Source: Phormidesmis sp963789215 (GTDB taxonomy: Bacteria > Cyanobacteriota > Cyanobacteriia > Phormidesmidales > Phormidesmidaceae). From it: a DNA stretch of 64,000 bases. A program made the position numbers and the translations under genes. Positions 26,276-34,993 of the stretch are shown piece after piece. Under the pieces are notes generated by a model. That model did no database searches. It saw only the letters and a list, made by a program, of their open reading frames with translations, and was not told where the DNA came from. Where the stretch lies: positions 744,001-808,000 of the forward strand of contig CAWBJY010000002.1 in assembly GCA_963789215.1 (NCBI GenBank), in the 5' to 3' direction. The first letter of the stretch is position 1, and every line of letters starts with the position of its first letter.

Positions 26276-27814
26276 ATGACGAAAATGCTCTGGAAGACTT
26301 TGTTAGCTGGTTCGGGTGCGCTTGGCGCGGCGTTGGCAGTATCGGGAAATGCGATCGCAGCAGAATCAGTTGCGGTAGAGACAGTTGGCGATGTTAGCTC
26401 TGAAGTGCTAGTTGCTGAACCTATTCAACTAGCTCAAGTAACGAGCGTATCTGAACTGTCTGACGTGCAGCCTGGCGACTGGGCATACACAGCGCTTCAG
26501 CGTCTAGTAGAAGAGTACGGCTGCTTGGAAGGCTACCCGGACCGCACGTATCGCGGCAACCGCGCCTTGACTCGCTATGAGTTTGCGGCTGGTTTGAACG
26601 CATGTTTGGACGTCGTGGTTCAGCTGATTGGTGACAGAGCTGACCTGGACGAGATTCGCCGTTTGCAAGAAGAGTTTGCGGCTGAGCTAGCAACGGTACG
26701 CGGCGATGTGGATGCGCTGCAAACAGATGTAGCAGAGCTAGAAGCGAACCAGTTCTCGACGACGACGAAGCTACGCGGTCAGTTAGACGCGCACTTGATC
26801 GTCCCTTTTGATGATGCCGACCGAATTAACAGGGTTGACGGCTCTCCGTTTGTACCTGTAGCAAACGATCCAACGACCTCTACTGATGAATCAGCAACTG
26901 CGCTTTCTGGCACCGTGGGTGGTGATGAAGCAGATGCGACCTTTGAGTATCGTGCTAACTTGAACTTTGACACTAGCTTCACTGGCGAAGACAGACTGCG
27001 AATTCGTTTACGCGCTTCCGATGACGCAGGCACACTGGCTAACACTGAAGCTGGTCTGGCTAACCAAAGCTCTCGTCGTAATGGCCTTGAGGACAACATT
27101 GGTTTAGACGACGTTTACTACAGCTTCCCCGTTGGCAATCGCATCAGCGGTATTATCGCTGCCAACAGTGTAGTGACCGACGACTTTGTGTCTAGTACGA
27201 TTGTGCCGTTTGACGGTCCTAGCGTAGCTGATGCGGGTGGCCCTGAGTTCTACGACCTGTATGACGGCGGCAACTTCGGTGCAGGCGTCAACATCGCGTT
27301 CACCAAGAACTTGATACTCGACGCCGGTTACTCGTCTTCTGCTAGCAACATCAACACGCCAGACGGTGGCATCTTCAACAACGGTAGCTACATCGCTCAG
27401 CTCAACCTGCTAACTGACGGCATCTTTAACGCTGCGGTTGCCTATATTGGCGCGACTGATGCGGCAACCGGTGATGCTGAGAGCACGATTGCGGGTCTGT
27501 TGAATCTTGACTTCGGTCGATTCAGCATTGGTGGTCACTACGCTTCTACGGACGCTCAAGGCGGCGGCGACCTTGACTCTTACATGGGTGGTATTGCCAT
27601 TGCTGACCTATTCGGCACGGGCAACGAGTTTGGCGTCTACGGCGGCATCTCTCCTTCGATCGCTCGCGACCCTCTGTTAGTAGAAGCCTACTACCAGATT
27701 GCTGTGAACGAGTTCTTCACCTTTACACCTGCGGTTATCTACGCTGATAACGACGGTGCGGGCGATAACTCTGAGAACGTGTACGGCGCACTGCGAGCTA
27801 CGTTTAGCTTCTAA
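26276..27814 (+). CDS. SLH-domain OprB-type outer-membrane porin, copy 2
   Basis: 512 residues with the same signal peptide, SLH domain, coiled coil and barrel as copy 1. Differences cluster in a few places: DRADLDEIRRLQ against DRSDLEAIRRLQ, DDADRINR against DDADAINR, FEYRANLNF against FEYRARLNF, NTPDGGIFNN against NTPGQGIFNN, AAVAYIGATDAATGD against AAVTYIGATDAAPGD, and VIYADNDGAGDNSEN against VIYSDNDGAGDNTEN. The first half is almost unchanged at DNA level, including silent sites, which points to a recent duplication or ongoing gene conversion. Its upstream region is different from that of copy 1, so the copies are probably expressed under different conditions. Confidence 0.93.
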   Translation: MTKMLWKTLLAGSGALGAALAVSGNAIAAESVAVETVGDVSSEVLVAEPIQLAQVTSVSELSDVQPGDWAYTALQRLVEEYGCLEGYPDRTYRGNRALTRYEFAAGLNACLDVVVQLIGDRADLDEIRRLQEEFAAELATVRGDVDALQTDVAELEANQFSTTTKLRGQLDAHLIVPFDDADRINRVDGSPFVPVANDPTTSTDESATALSGTVGGDEADATFEYRANLNFDTSFTGEDRLRIRLRASDDAGTLANTEAGLANQSSRRNGLEDNIGLDDVYYSFPVGNRISGIIAANSVVTDDFVSSTIVPFDGPSVADAGGPEFYDLYDGGNFGAGVNIAFTKNLILDAGYSSSASNINTPDGGIFNNGSYIAQLNLLTDGIFNAAVAYIGATDAATGDAESTIAGLLNLDFGRFSIGGHYASTDAQGGGDLDSYMGGIAIADLFGTGNEFGVYGGISPSIARDPLLVEAYYQIAVNEFFTFTPAVIYADNDGAGDNSENVYGALRATFSF

Positions 27815-27866
27815 GCTCTTGGTTGACTGCGTTATTAAAATGCAGTAATTGATGACAAATAGGAAG

Positions 27867-27899
27867 AGGTGGCTGTGTTTAAACGCAGCCACCTTTTTT
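27867..27899 (+). terminator. Terminator after porin copy 2
   Basis: AGGTGGCTG pairs with CAGCCACCT, extended by a G-U pair, with a run of six T following. Confidence 0.85.
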
Positions 27900-27967
27900 G
27901 CGTATTTAGACTAAAGCCTGCAGAAAGCGATCGCGCGCGCTTTCGGACTGAAGCTTGAAAACAGGCC

Positions 27968-28019
27968 TCTAGACAGTGCTTCTAGGCAGTGCTTCTAAAC
28001 AGTGCTTCTAGACAGTGTT
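27968..28019. repeat. Tandem repeat, 4 x 13 bp, upstream of rrf2-cysK
   Basis: TCTAGACAGTGCT, TCTAGGCAGTGCT, TCTAAACAGTGCT and TCTAGACAGTGTT follow head to tail, ending two bases before an inverted repeat and about 60 bases before a -10 box. Confidence 0.9.
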
Positions 28020-28020
28020 G

Positions 28021-28083
28021 GAGACAAGTGGCATTTCACTTTGTCTCTAACAGGCAATCCCCACCGTAGAACCGGGATATAAT
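28021..28083 (+). promoter_or_regulatory. Promoter with operator-like inverted repeat for rrf2-cysK
   Basis: GAGACAAGTG (28021-28030) and CACTTTGTCTC (28037-28047) form an inverted repeat with one extra base in the right arm. A perfect -10 box TATAAT lies at 28078-28083, about 40 bases before the GTG start of the regulator, with no good -35. The inverted repeat is placed where an Rrf2-type repressor could control its own promoter. Confidence 0.55.
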
Positions 28084-28124
28084 GAAAGGAGTCATTTGCC
28101 GTTGTCTGACGGCTCCTAAACTCC

Positions 28125-28559
28125 GTGGAATTGTCTTGTAAAAGTGAATATGCGCTGCTAGCCCTAATAGAGCTAAGTTTGCACTATAGCAAGGGCGAAC
28201 CTCAGCGAATTTGTCAGATTGCGGCAGAGCAGAACATTCCCGATCGCTATTTAGAGCAACTGTTAGCGACTTTGCGGCGGAACGGATTTGTGAAGAGCCA
28301 GCGTGGTGCTAAAGGCGGATACCTGCTCACCCGCGAGCCCTGGAAAATGACGCTGCTAGATATTATTAGCTGCATTGAAGGGTTTGATGCGAAGGCGAAG
28401 GAAGTAAAATCGCCGGAGACAACAGAAGAGGCTGTGATAGATGAAGCATGGCAGCAGGCGCGGCTAGCATCGGAGCGAGTATTAGAGAGCTATACCCTGC
28501 AAGATCTGGTTGACAAGCGAAATGCCCGGCAGCAGGTGGATTTGATGTATTACATATAG
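28125..28559 (+). CDS. Rrf2-family transcriptional regulator, CymR-like
   Basis: 144 residues, GTG start at 28125. The winged helix begins MELSCKSEYALLALIELSLH and continues ICQIAAEQNIPDRYLEQLLA and GFVKSQRGAKGGYLLTR, all typical of Rrf2. The three cysteines that hold a 2Fe-2S cluster in IscR are missing after the wing (KVEVKSPETTEEAV-like region), so this is a cluster-free type such as CymR. The gene is 19 bases upstream of cysK. In Bacillus, CymR is a repressor of sulfur genes that works as a complex with CysK; the neighbourhood here suggests the same partnership. The promoter region holds an inverted repeat and a four-copy tandem repeat. Confidence 0.85.
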   Translation: MELSCKSEYALLALIELSLHYSKGEPQRICQIAAEQNIPDRYLEQLLATLRRNGFVKSQRGAKGGYLLTREPWKMTLLDIISCIEGFDAKAKEVKSPETTEEAVIDEAWQQARLASERVLESYTLQDLVDKRNARQQVDLMYYI

Positions 28560-28578
28560 ACCTAAGAATAAACGACCT

Positions 28579-29526
28579 ATGAGAATTGCTGACAATGTGA
28601 CTGAGCTGATTGGCCATACTCCGATGGTGCGACTGCATCGGATTCCTGAGAGTGAGGGGTGCGTTGCCCAGATTGCGGTGAAGCTGGAGGGAATGAATCC
28701 GTCGGCTTCGGTGAAGGATCGAATTGGCATCAGTATGATTGAGGCGGCTGAGGCGGCGGGCGAGATTACGCCTGGGAAAACAACGCTGGTAGAGCCTACT
28801 TCAGGAAATACGGGGATTGCGCTGGCAATGGCTTCGGCGGCGAAAGGCTATCAGCTAATTTTGACTATGCCGGAGACAATGAGTTCGGAGCGGCGGGCAA
28901 TGCTGCGAGCGTATGGCGCAAAGCTGGAACTAACGCCGGGCGTGGAGGGGATGAGCGGCTGCATTCAGCGGGCGCAGGCGCTGGTAGAAAGTTTGCCCGA
29001 TGCGTATATGCTTCAGCAGTTTGATAATCCGGCGAACCCGGAGGTGCATCGGCGTTCTACGGCTGAGGAGATTTGGCAGGATACGGACGGGGAGATAGAT
29101 TTTTTGATTGCAGGTGTGGGAACGGGCGGCACGATTACCGGCGTGGGCGAGGTGATTAAGCAGCGGAAGCCGAGCTTTCAGGTAGTGGCGGTGGAGCCGG
29201 TGAATAGTGCGGTGCTAGCAGGGGGCCGGCCGGGGCCGCATAAAATTCAGGGGATTGGGGCTGGGTTTGTGCCGAAGGTGCTGAAGCGAGATTTGATTGA
29301 TGAGGTGGTGTCGGTGACCGATGATGAGGCGATCGCATTTGGCAGACGCTTGGCTAAAGAAGAAGGCATTCTTTCGGGCATCTCCAGCGGCGCGGCGCTA
29401 TGCGCAGCGGTAAAGGTGGCAAAACGGCCAGAGAATAAAGGGAAGCTAATTGTAATGATTCAGCCGAGCTTTGGAGAGCGATATTTAAGCACGCCGTTGT
29501 TTCAAGATCCTGAACCTGCGGGGTAG
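28579..29526 (+). CDS. cysK: Cysteine synthase A (O-acetylserine sulfhydrylase)
   Basis: 315 residues, PLP-dependent fold type II. Lys46 in NPSASVKDRIG binds PLP; EPTSGNTGIALAMA, LTMPETMSSERRAMLRAYGA, GVGTGGTITGVGEV and GILSGISSGAALCAAV are the substrate and phosphate loops. It converts O-acetylserine and sulfide to cysteine. It is the second gene of an apparent operon with the Rrf2 regulator (19 bases apart), and the DnaJ-domain gene follows 32 bases later. Confidence 0.95.
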   Translation: MRIADNVTELIGHTPMVRLHRIPESEGCVAQIAVKLEGMNPSASVKDRIGISMIEAAEAAGEITPGKTTLVEPTSGNTGIALAMASAAKGYQLILTMPETMSSERRAMLRAYGAKLELTPGVEGMSGCIQRAQALVESLPDAYMLQQFDNPANPEVHRRSTAEEIWQDTDGEIDFLIAGVGTGGTITGVGEVIKQRKPSFQVVAVEPVNSAVLAGGRPGPHKIQGIGAGFVPKVLKRDLIDEVVSVTDDEAIAFGRRLAKEEGILSGISSGAALCAAVKVAKRPENKGKLIVMIQPSFGERYLSTPLFQDPEPAG

Positions 29527-29558
29527 ATCGGTAGGCCGCTGCGGTTTAAAATATTGGC

Positions 29559-30266
29559 ATGGTACAGAGACATCGTGCGGACGTGGACTATTATGGCGCG
29601 CTGGGGGTTTCCTCTGAGGCGAGCCAGGCGCAGGTAAAGCAAGCCTATCGGAAGCTGGCTAAGCAGCTACATCCAGATAGCCAAAAAGAGTCGTCGCATG
29701 ACAAGATTGCGGCGGTAAATGAGGCCTATGAGGTGCTCGGCGATGTGGGGCAGCGCCGAGCCTACGACAATGAGCGGCGGCTAATTGCTGGAGAGAATGC
29801 TAGCCAGCGGGCTAACAGAGCGGCAAGTTCGCAAGCAGTGTACAAGAAACGGCGAGCTAGCAGGGGTAATGGCACCACGATTGAGCAGTGGATGCGCGGC
29901 GTGTTTAATCCGACCGATCGGCTCATTGGCCAGATCTTGAAGCCGCTGAAGGCTGAGGTAAGAGCGCTGTCTGCCGATCCGTTTGACGATGCGCTGATGG
30001 AGGCATTTCAAGCTTATTTAGAAGTGTGCCGCGAGTCTTTGGAGAAGGCGCAGGCAAAGTTTAAGTCGATGCCGAATCCGCCGGGGGTGGCGAGCGGAGC
30101 CGCGAATTTGTACTACTGCTTAAATCAGCTCGAAGACGGGATTGAGGAGATTGAGCGGTTCACCTATACCTATGACGACAGCTATCTGCACACGGGTCAG
30201 GAGCTGTTTCGGATTTCGGCGGGATTGAGGAAGGATGCGAAAGCGGAGATAAAGGCGGTTTTATAG
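29559..30266 (+). CDS. J-domain protein with cyanobacterial C-terminal domain
   Basis: 235 residues. The J-domain spans residues ~10-75: DYYGALGVSSEASQAQVKQA, YRKLAKQLHPD with the HPD motif at 38-40, and AVNEAYEVLGDVGQRRAYD. It would stimulate an Hsp70 (DnaK). There is no zinc finger or typical DnaJ C-terminal domain; instead a basic linker (YKKRRASRGNGTTIEQWMRG) leads into a helical C-terminal half of unknown function. It lies between cysK and der on the same strand. Confidence 0.85.
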   Translation: MVQRHRADVDYYGALGVSSEASQAQVKQAYRKLAKQLHPDSQKESSHDKIAAVNEAYEVLGDVGQRRAYDNERRLIAGENASQRANRAASSQAVYKKRRASRGNGTTIEQWMRGVFNPTDRLIGQILKPLKAEVRALSADPFDDALMEAFQAYLEVCRESLEKAQAKFKSMPNPPGVASGAANLYYCLNQLEDGIEEIERFTYTYDDSYLHTGQELFRISAGLRKDAKAEIKAVL

Positions 30267-30340
30267 CTGTTTTATAGAGACAGTTTTATCGCTACAATGA
30301 TTCTTTGTCTTTGACTGGCCATAACTGGCCCCCGTTCGCT

Positions 30341-31729
30341 ATGGCGCTTCCTATCGTTGCAATTATTGGTCGTCCGAATGTGGGCAAGTCGATGCTGGTA
30401 AATCGCTTCTCGGGGCAGCGGCAGTCGATTGTGTTTGACCAGCCTGGGGTAACCCGTGATCGCACCTATCAGCCATCTTTTTGGAAAGACCGCGAGTTTT
30501 TGGTCGTCGATACGGGTGGCCTAATTTTTGATGATGACACCGAATTTTTGCCCTATATTCGCGAGCAGGCAATGACGGCGCTAGCTGAGGCTTCGGCGGC
30601 TGTGTTTGTAGTGGATGGAAAGGAGGGGCCGACGGAGGGCGATCATGAGATTGCTTCGTGGATGCGATCGCAAAACCTGCCTATTATCCTGGCCGTCAAT
30701 AAGTGCGAGTCTCAAGAAGACGGCCTGATTCAGGCTGCTCAGTTTTGGGAATTGGGCCTAGGCGAGCCTTACGCTATCTCAGCGATTCACGGCAGCGGTA
30801 CGGGCGATATGCTAGATGCGCTGATTGAGCATCTGCCGGAGACGAGCGAAGTTAATGTAGAAGAAGAGGTTAAGGTCGCGATTGTTGGGCGGCCCAACGT
30901 GGGCAAGTCCAGTATGCTGAATGCCTTTGTGGGCGAGAAGCGTTCGATTGTGAGTCCGATTTCGGGAACGACTCGAGACTCGATTGATATGGTGGTGACT
31001 CGCGGTGAAGGGGAAGATCAGGTGCGCTATCGTCTGATCGATACGGCGGGCATTCGCAAGAAAAAGAACGTAGACTTTGGGCCAGAGTTTTTTGGCATTA
31101 ACCGGGCGTTTAAAGCGATTAAGCGAGCGGACGTGGTGCTGCTGGTCATCGACGCGCTAGACGGAGTGACTGAGCAAGACCAGAAGCTGGCTGGGCGAAT
31201 TGAGGAAGAGGGCCGGGCCTGCATCATTGTGGTCAACAAGTGGGACGCGATTGATAAAGATTCGCATACTATTTACGAGTTTGATAAGACGATTGAGGCG
31301 AAGATTCACTTTTTGGGCTGGGCAACTCGGCTATATGTGAGCGCCTTGACGGGAAAAAGGCTGCCGAATATTTTAGATGCGGTAGATCAAGCGGTAGAAG
31401 AACATCGTCGCCGGGTGACGACTTCGGTGGTGAATGAAGTGCTAGAAGATGCGGTGAGCTGGCATACGCCCCCGACAACTCGGCAAGGACGGCAAGGGCG
31501 AATTTATTACGGGACTCAGGTGCGATCGCAGCCCCCTTCTTTTGCTTTATTCGTCAACGATCCCAAACTCTTTGGCGAGAGCTACCGGCGCTATATCGAG
31601 AAGCAGTTTCGCAAGAACCTGGGCTACGATGGCACCCCTATTCGTCTGATGTGGCGCGGTAAGAGTATGCGCGATATTGAACGCAGTAAAGGCGCGAACA
31701 GAGCCACCAAAGTGAGCCGGGCGAACTAG
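30341..31729 (+). CDS. der: Ribosome-assembly GTPase Der (EngA)
   Basis: 462 residues from ATG 30341; an upstream TTG at 30305 would add 12 residues before the conserved start and is less likely. It has two tandem GTPase domains, each with a GRPNVGKS P-loop (residues ~8-15 and ~182-189), switch motifs DTGG and DTAG, and NKCE/NKWD specificity motifs, followed by the KH-like C-terminal domain (TPPTTRQGRQGRIYYGTQVR, FVNDPKLFGESYRRYIEKQF). Der is essential for 50S subunit maturation. cbiQ follows 21 bases later. Confidence 0.96.
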   Translation: MALPIVAIIGRPNVGKSMLVNRFSGQRQSIVFDQPGVTRDRTYQPSFWKDREFLVVDTGGLIFDDDTEFLPYIREQAMTALAEASAAVFVVDGKEGPTEGDHEIASWMRSQNLPIILAVNKCESQEDGLIQAAQFWELGLGEPYAISAIHGSGTGDMLDALIEHLPETSEVNVEEEVKVAIVGRPNVGKSSMLNAFVGEKRSIVSPISGTTRDSIDMVVTRGEGEDQVRYRLIDTAGIRKKKNVDFGPEFFGINRAFKAIKRADVVLLVIDALDGVTEQDQKLAGRIEEEGRACIIVVNKWDAIDKDSHTIYEFDKTIEAKIHFLGWATRLYVSALTGKRLPNILDAVDQAVEEHRRRVTTSVVNEVLEDAVSWHTPPTTRQGRQGRIYYGTQVRSQPPSFALFVNDPKLFGESYRRYIEKQFRKNLGYDGTPIRLMWRGKSMRDIERSKGANRATKVSRAN

Positions 31730-31750
31730 GGAAACTGAACAAACTCAAAC

Positions 31751-32689
31751 ATGGATTTACTGCGATCGCTTCCTATTGGCTTATATCTAGAACAGCCGGT
31801 TACCTGGCTTCACCGCATCGACGCCAGAGTAAAACTGATCTGGCTGCTGAGCGTTTTGCTAGCGCCTGTATTAGCTAGCTCGCCCTGCCGAATTGCGATC
31901 GTGGTGTTTCTGGTACTGCTGACTATTAGCGCCCGTATTCCCTGGCGGGTGTGGCGTCAGCAGATGGGTTGGCTGCTGACGCTAGGCGCGATTGTGACCC
32001 TGCTGCTGCTGATCATGCCGGACGGCATCGCGGTCACTCAGCAGCCTAGATTACCGACTGCGCAGATGGATCAAGATTGGCCAGATGGCTTTGATCCGCC
32101 GGAAGTGCTGCCAGTGGTGCCGACGGTGACCGGCTACCGGTACGACATCGTAGATATTGAGTTGCCTTTGAACTTAGGCATTCATGTGACGCAGCGATCG
32201 CTGCGGATTGCCATTAAAGTCAGCACCTTGCTGTTCACGCTGATTTATTCGACGACGCTATTTTTGCTAACGACAGCCCCAGAAGAAATCACCGAAGGGC
32301 TAGAAGATTTGATGCAGCCGCTACGGTGGATTGGCCTGCCGGTAACGGAGATTGCCCTGACGCTGACGCTAGCTTTACGGTTTATTCCACTGGTGCTAGA
32401 AGAAGTGCAAAACCTGGTGCGCTCGATTCGAACTCGGGCGATTAAGTGGCAAAAATTGGGGATTCGCAATTCGATTCAGATTGGGCTGATGGTGGCTGAG
32501 CGGCTAGTGCAAAACTTACTGCTGCGGGCCGAGCAGATTGCTAGTGCAATGCAGGTGCGCGGATTTACGAGTCCGAATGAGCATCGGGTGATGTGGCATC
32601 GGCTGAAGCTGAAGCGGTGGGACTGGTTTGTGATTGGTGGACTAGGCGTGTTCTGGTGGGCGCGAATTGCGTTTGGCGCAGAGACATAG
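31751..32689 (+). CDS. Energy-coupling factor transporter transmembrane component (CbiQ/EcfT)
   Basis: 312 residues with about five transmembrane helices (WLLSVLLAPVLASSPCRIAI, GWLLTLGAIVTLLLLIM, ...). The cytoplasmic coupling motifs with conserved Ala-Arg are seen as LVRSIRTRAIKW and AEQIASAMQVRGF; the latter is the usual second coupling motif of EcfT. The T component joins ATPases to a substrate-binding S subunit, but no S or ATPase gene is near, so the substrate (vitamin or metal) cannot be told. It is in line with der upstream and pabB downstream (11 bases). Confidence 0.85.
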   Translation: MDLLRSLPIGLYLEQPVTWLHRIDARVKLIWLLSVLLAPVLASSPCRIAIVVFLVLLTISARIPWRVWRQQMGWLLTLGAIVTLLLLIMPDGIAVTQQPRLPTAQMDQDWPDGFDPPEVLPVVPTVTGYRYDIVDIELPLNLGIHVTQRSLRIAIKVSTLLFTLIYSTTLFLLTTAPEEITEGLEDLMQPLRWIGLPVTEIALTLTLALRFIPLVLEEVQNLVRSIRTRAIKWQKLGIRNSIQIGLMVAERLVQNLLLRAEQIASAMQVRGFTSPNEHRVMWHRLKLKRWDWFVIGGLGVFWWARIAFGAET

Positions 32690-32700
32690 GAGAGCCGTGC

Positions 32701-34186
32701 ATGAAGCCCTGTTCTAATCTCTTTTGGCGATCGCTTCCCCTTTCAAACCGAACGGGCTCGCACGTTTTCGATGCGCTCTTTCAATCTCGTCTGACATCGG
32801 CTAACGCGATTTCAGGGACTGAAAGCATTGCGACTCTGCTAGAGAGCCCTTACCCATTGCCGCCGGGTTCGCTGCCCAAACAAGCGATCGCAATGGCCCG
32901 CTATTCTATCTGTGCAGGCCCCCCTCGAAGCGTCGATAGGCAGCTACAGCTATGGACGCCCGCAGTCGGTGAAGTTTTGCCGCTGTTCAAACAAATGGAG
33001 CAGCTTCGTAATACTGCATCTGCAACCACGATAGAAGGCGCTGCTGTAGATAGCGATCTGCCGTTTACGGGCGGTTGGCTAGGTTGGCTCGGCTATGACT
33101 TTGCCTGGGAGGTAGAACGGCTGCCTTATCTAAAAGCAGACCACCTGCCGTTTCCAGTGTCCTTTTGGTACGAACCGGCTGAGTTCGCGGTGCTTGACCA
33201 TTTTCAACAGCGGCTATGGCTAGCTGCGGAAACGCTTTCTAAGCTGACAGATATGACTCAGCGGCTAGCTGGCTTTGATCCGTCTTGTTCTGCAGAGGCA
33301 GTGGAATACGCATTCTTTAAAGTTTGAGACTGAGCAGGCTGATTTTGAGCAGGCTGTTCGCGTAGCAAAAGATCATATCCGCGCGGGGGACGTTTTTCAG
33401 GTAAACCATTCTCTGAGGTTTTCGGCGCAGACGGACGCCCCTAGCTGGGACATTTATCGAACGCTGCAACGAATCAATCCTTCGCCGTTTGCTAGCTATT
33501 GGCGATCGCCCTGGGGAGATATTGTCAGCTGCTCGCCAGAGCGTTTAGTCCATCTAAAAGACAACCAGGTTCAGTCTAGGCCGATTGCAGGCACCCGGCC
33601 ACGGGGCACTACGATAGCCGCTGACAAGCGTATTGCCGATGAATTAAGAGGCGATACAAAAGAACAGGCAGAGCACATTATGCTAGTTGACCTAGAGCGC
33701 AACGATTTGGGCCGAGTTTGCCAGTGGGGATCGGTTGCTGTCGAAGAGCTGATGACGATTGAACGCTATAGCCACGTTATGCACTTAGTGAGTAATGTGA
33801 CTGGTAAGCTTCATCAGTCGGTAGCGGCATTAGTGGCCTCAATGTTTCCCGGTGGCACGATTACGGGCTGCCCTAAAGTTCGGTGTATGGAGATTATTGA
33901 AGAAATAGAACCCGTGCGCCGCAGTTTGTTTTATGGGTCTTGCGGGTATTTCGACCGACGCGGACGGTTAGATCTCAACATTTTGATTCGGACGCTGTTG
34001 CTAGCTGCTGAGATGAAAGATACTGGCCTAGCTATGCCCAGCTTAGATAGAGAAAGCCGCGATAGAGAAAGTCGCACAGTCTGGGGACAAGTAGGCGCTG
34101 GTATTGTGGCCGATAGCCAACCGGAGAAAGAGTGGGTAGAATCTTTACAGAAAGCTAAGGCGCAGCTAATAGCGTTAGGGCTTTGA
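32701..34186 (+). CDS. pabB: Chorismate-binding subunit of aminodeoxychorismate/anthranilate synthase (PabB-type), interrupted by a +1 frameshift
   Basis: Two overlapping frames make one protein of about 495 residues. The first (ATG 32701 to TGA 33325-33327) holds the N-terminal domain (FTGGWLGWLGYDFAWEVERL). The second continues from about 33310 with ETEQADFEQAVRVAKDHIRA, then GDVFQVNHSLRFSA, PIAGTRPRG, HIMLVDLERNDLGRV and FPGGTITGCPKVRCMEIIEE. The join needs a +1 shift at TTT AAA GTT TGA G. The ending RRSLFYGSCGYFDRRGRLDL is of PabB type. It has PIAGT where E. coli PabB has PIKGT. DRESRDRESR near the C-terminus is a 15-bp in-frame duplication. It makes aminodeoxychorismate with the amidotransferase (578-1168). 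Because the function should be essential, a sequencing error or recoding is more likely than a dead gene. Confidence 0.8.
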
Positions 34187-34511
34187 CGATAGCGTTAACC
34201 GTTGCTTATACGCTGCTTAGACAGCAGAACCAGCATAACGATGAGTCGGTTTGAGATGGCTTGCGCCGACGCAACCTCACAGAAATCAAGACTGCGTTAG
34301 AGAAGGGTATGGAATTGTATAAAAACGCTGTAAACTCGTTGACATGCTCTCCTTTCTAATTGCGCTAGCGTTCGTGATGAGATCCAACGCAGGTTGAACA
34401 ATCTTGTGCTTAGCTACATAAAGCGATCGTTGTCCCGTGACTGTCCGTAAAGAGCGGTCTGCGCTGCTACTGACCCTGTCTAACAGCTCCAGTAGCCTAC
34501 CCAGTCACCTT
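34187..34511 (+). other. Intergenic region before pipX
   Basis: About 325 bases without gene between pabB and the pipX promoter. A near-consensus NtcA half-pattern GTA-N8-TAT sits at 34307-34320, but it is far from the pipX promoter and its -10 spacing does not fit. Nothing else was seen. Confidence 0.4.
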
Positions 34512-34540
34512 TTGACCTACTTTTACACTGCTTTTATATT
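34512..34540 (+). promoter_or_regulatory. Sigma-70 type promoter of pipX
   Basis: TTGACC, 17 bases, TATATT (34535-34540) lies 27 bases before the pipX ATG, implying a short 5' leader of about 20 bases. Confidence 0.65.
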
Positions 34541-34567
34541 GTCAATGCGCACCCTTTTTAAGCCAGA

Positions 34568-34834
34568 ATGAGTACAGAAAATTACCTTGATCACCCTAAC
34601 TTTGGCTTGCTTTTTAGAGTCTGTGTCATCGGTGAGGGGCAAGAGCTTTTTGCGACGCTATATGCTCACCGCCTGTTTTTCCTAGTGAAAAACGATGCCT
34701 CTGGGCTATCTTTTGAGCCAACCGGTCGAGTAGAGGCCAAGCAGCTAATCGAACAGCGGCTGAGAATGATTCGGCGTACGGGCGCACAGTTAGAGTACGA
34801 CCAACTGCAAAAAACGTATAAGCAAGCCTTTTAG
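34568..34834 (+). CDS. pipX: PII-interacting protein X, NtcA co-activator
   Basis: 88 residues. MSTENYLDHPNFGLLFRVCV, then the Tudor-like domain ELFATLYAHRLFFLV...LSFEPTGRVEAKQLIEQRLR, and a C-terminal helix RTGAQLEYDQLQKTYKQAF match PipX in order and length. PipX swaps between the PII protein (nitrogen-rich) and NtcA (nitrogen-poor), where it strengthens NtcA-dependent activation. Its presence matters for this window because the Nit1C cluster (51-58.6 kb) has a perfect NtcA-type promoter. pipY follows 159 bases downstream, as in other cyanobacteria. Confidence 0.95.
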   Translation: MSTENYLDHPNFGLLFRVCVIGEGQELFATLYAHRLFFLVKNDASGLSFEPTGRVEAKQLIEQRLRMIRRTGAQLEYDQLQKTYKQAF

Positions 34835-34993
34835 ACGCCTCATCTAGCAGCGCTTCTTAGCTCTGCGGCCGAGTCATTTTTGCTAAAGGATCCTCCGTAT
34901 AGCCCCAAAGCATAGTCTGGCAGTGAGATTGAGCAGAGGTGGAATGGTTGGCAGCAAAGGCATCGGATAGATTTCCTAAAAGAGGGTTGGGCA

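Noticed and set aside
34307..34320. GTA-N8-TAT as NtcA site before pipX
   Set aside because: Last base of the half-site does not fit, no TAN3T at 22 bases, and it lies about 200 bases upstream of the better pipX promoter.
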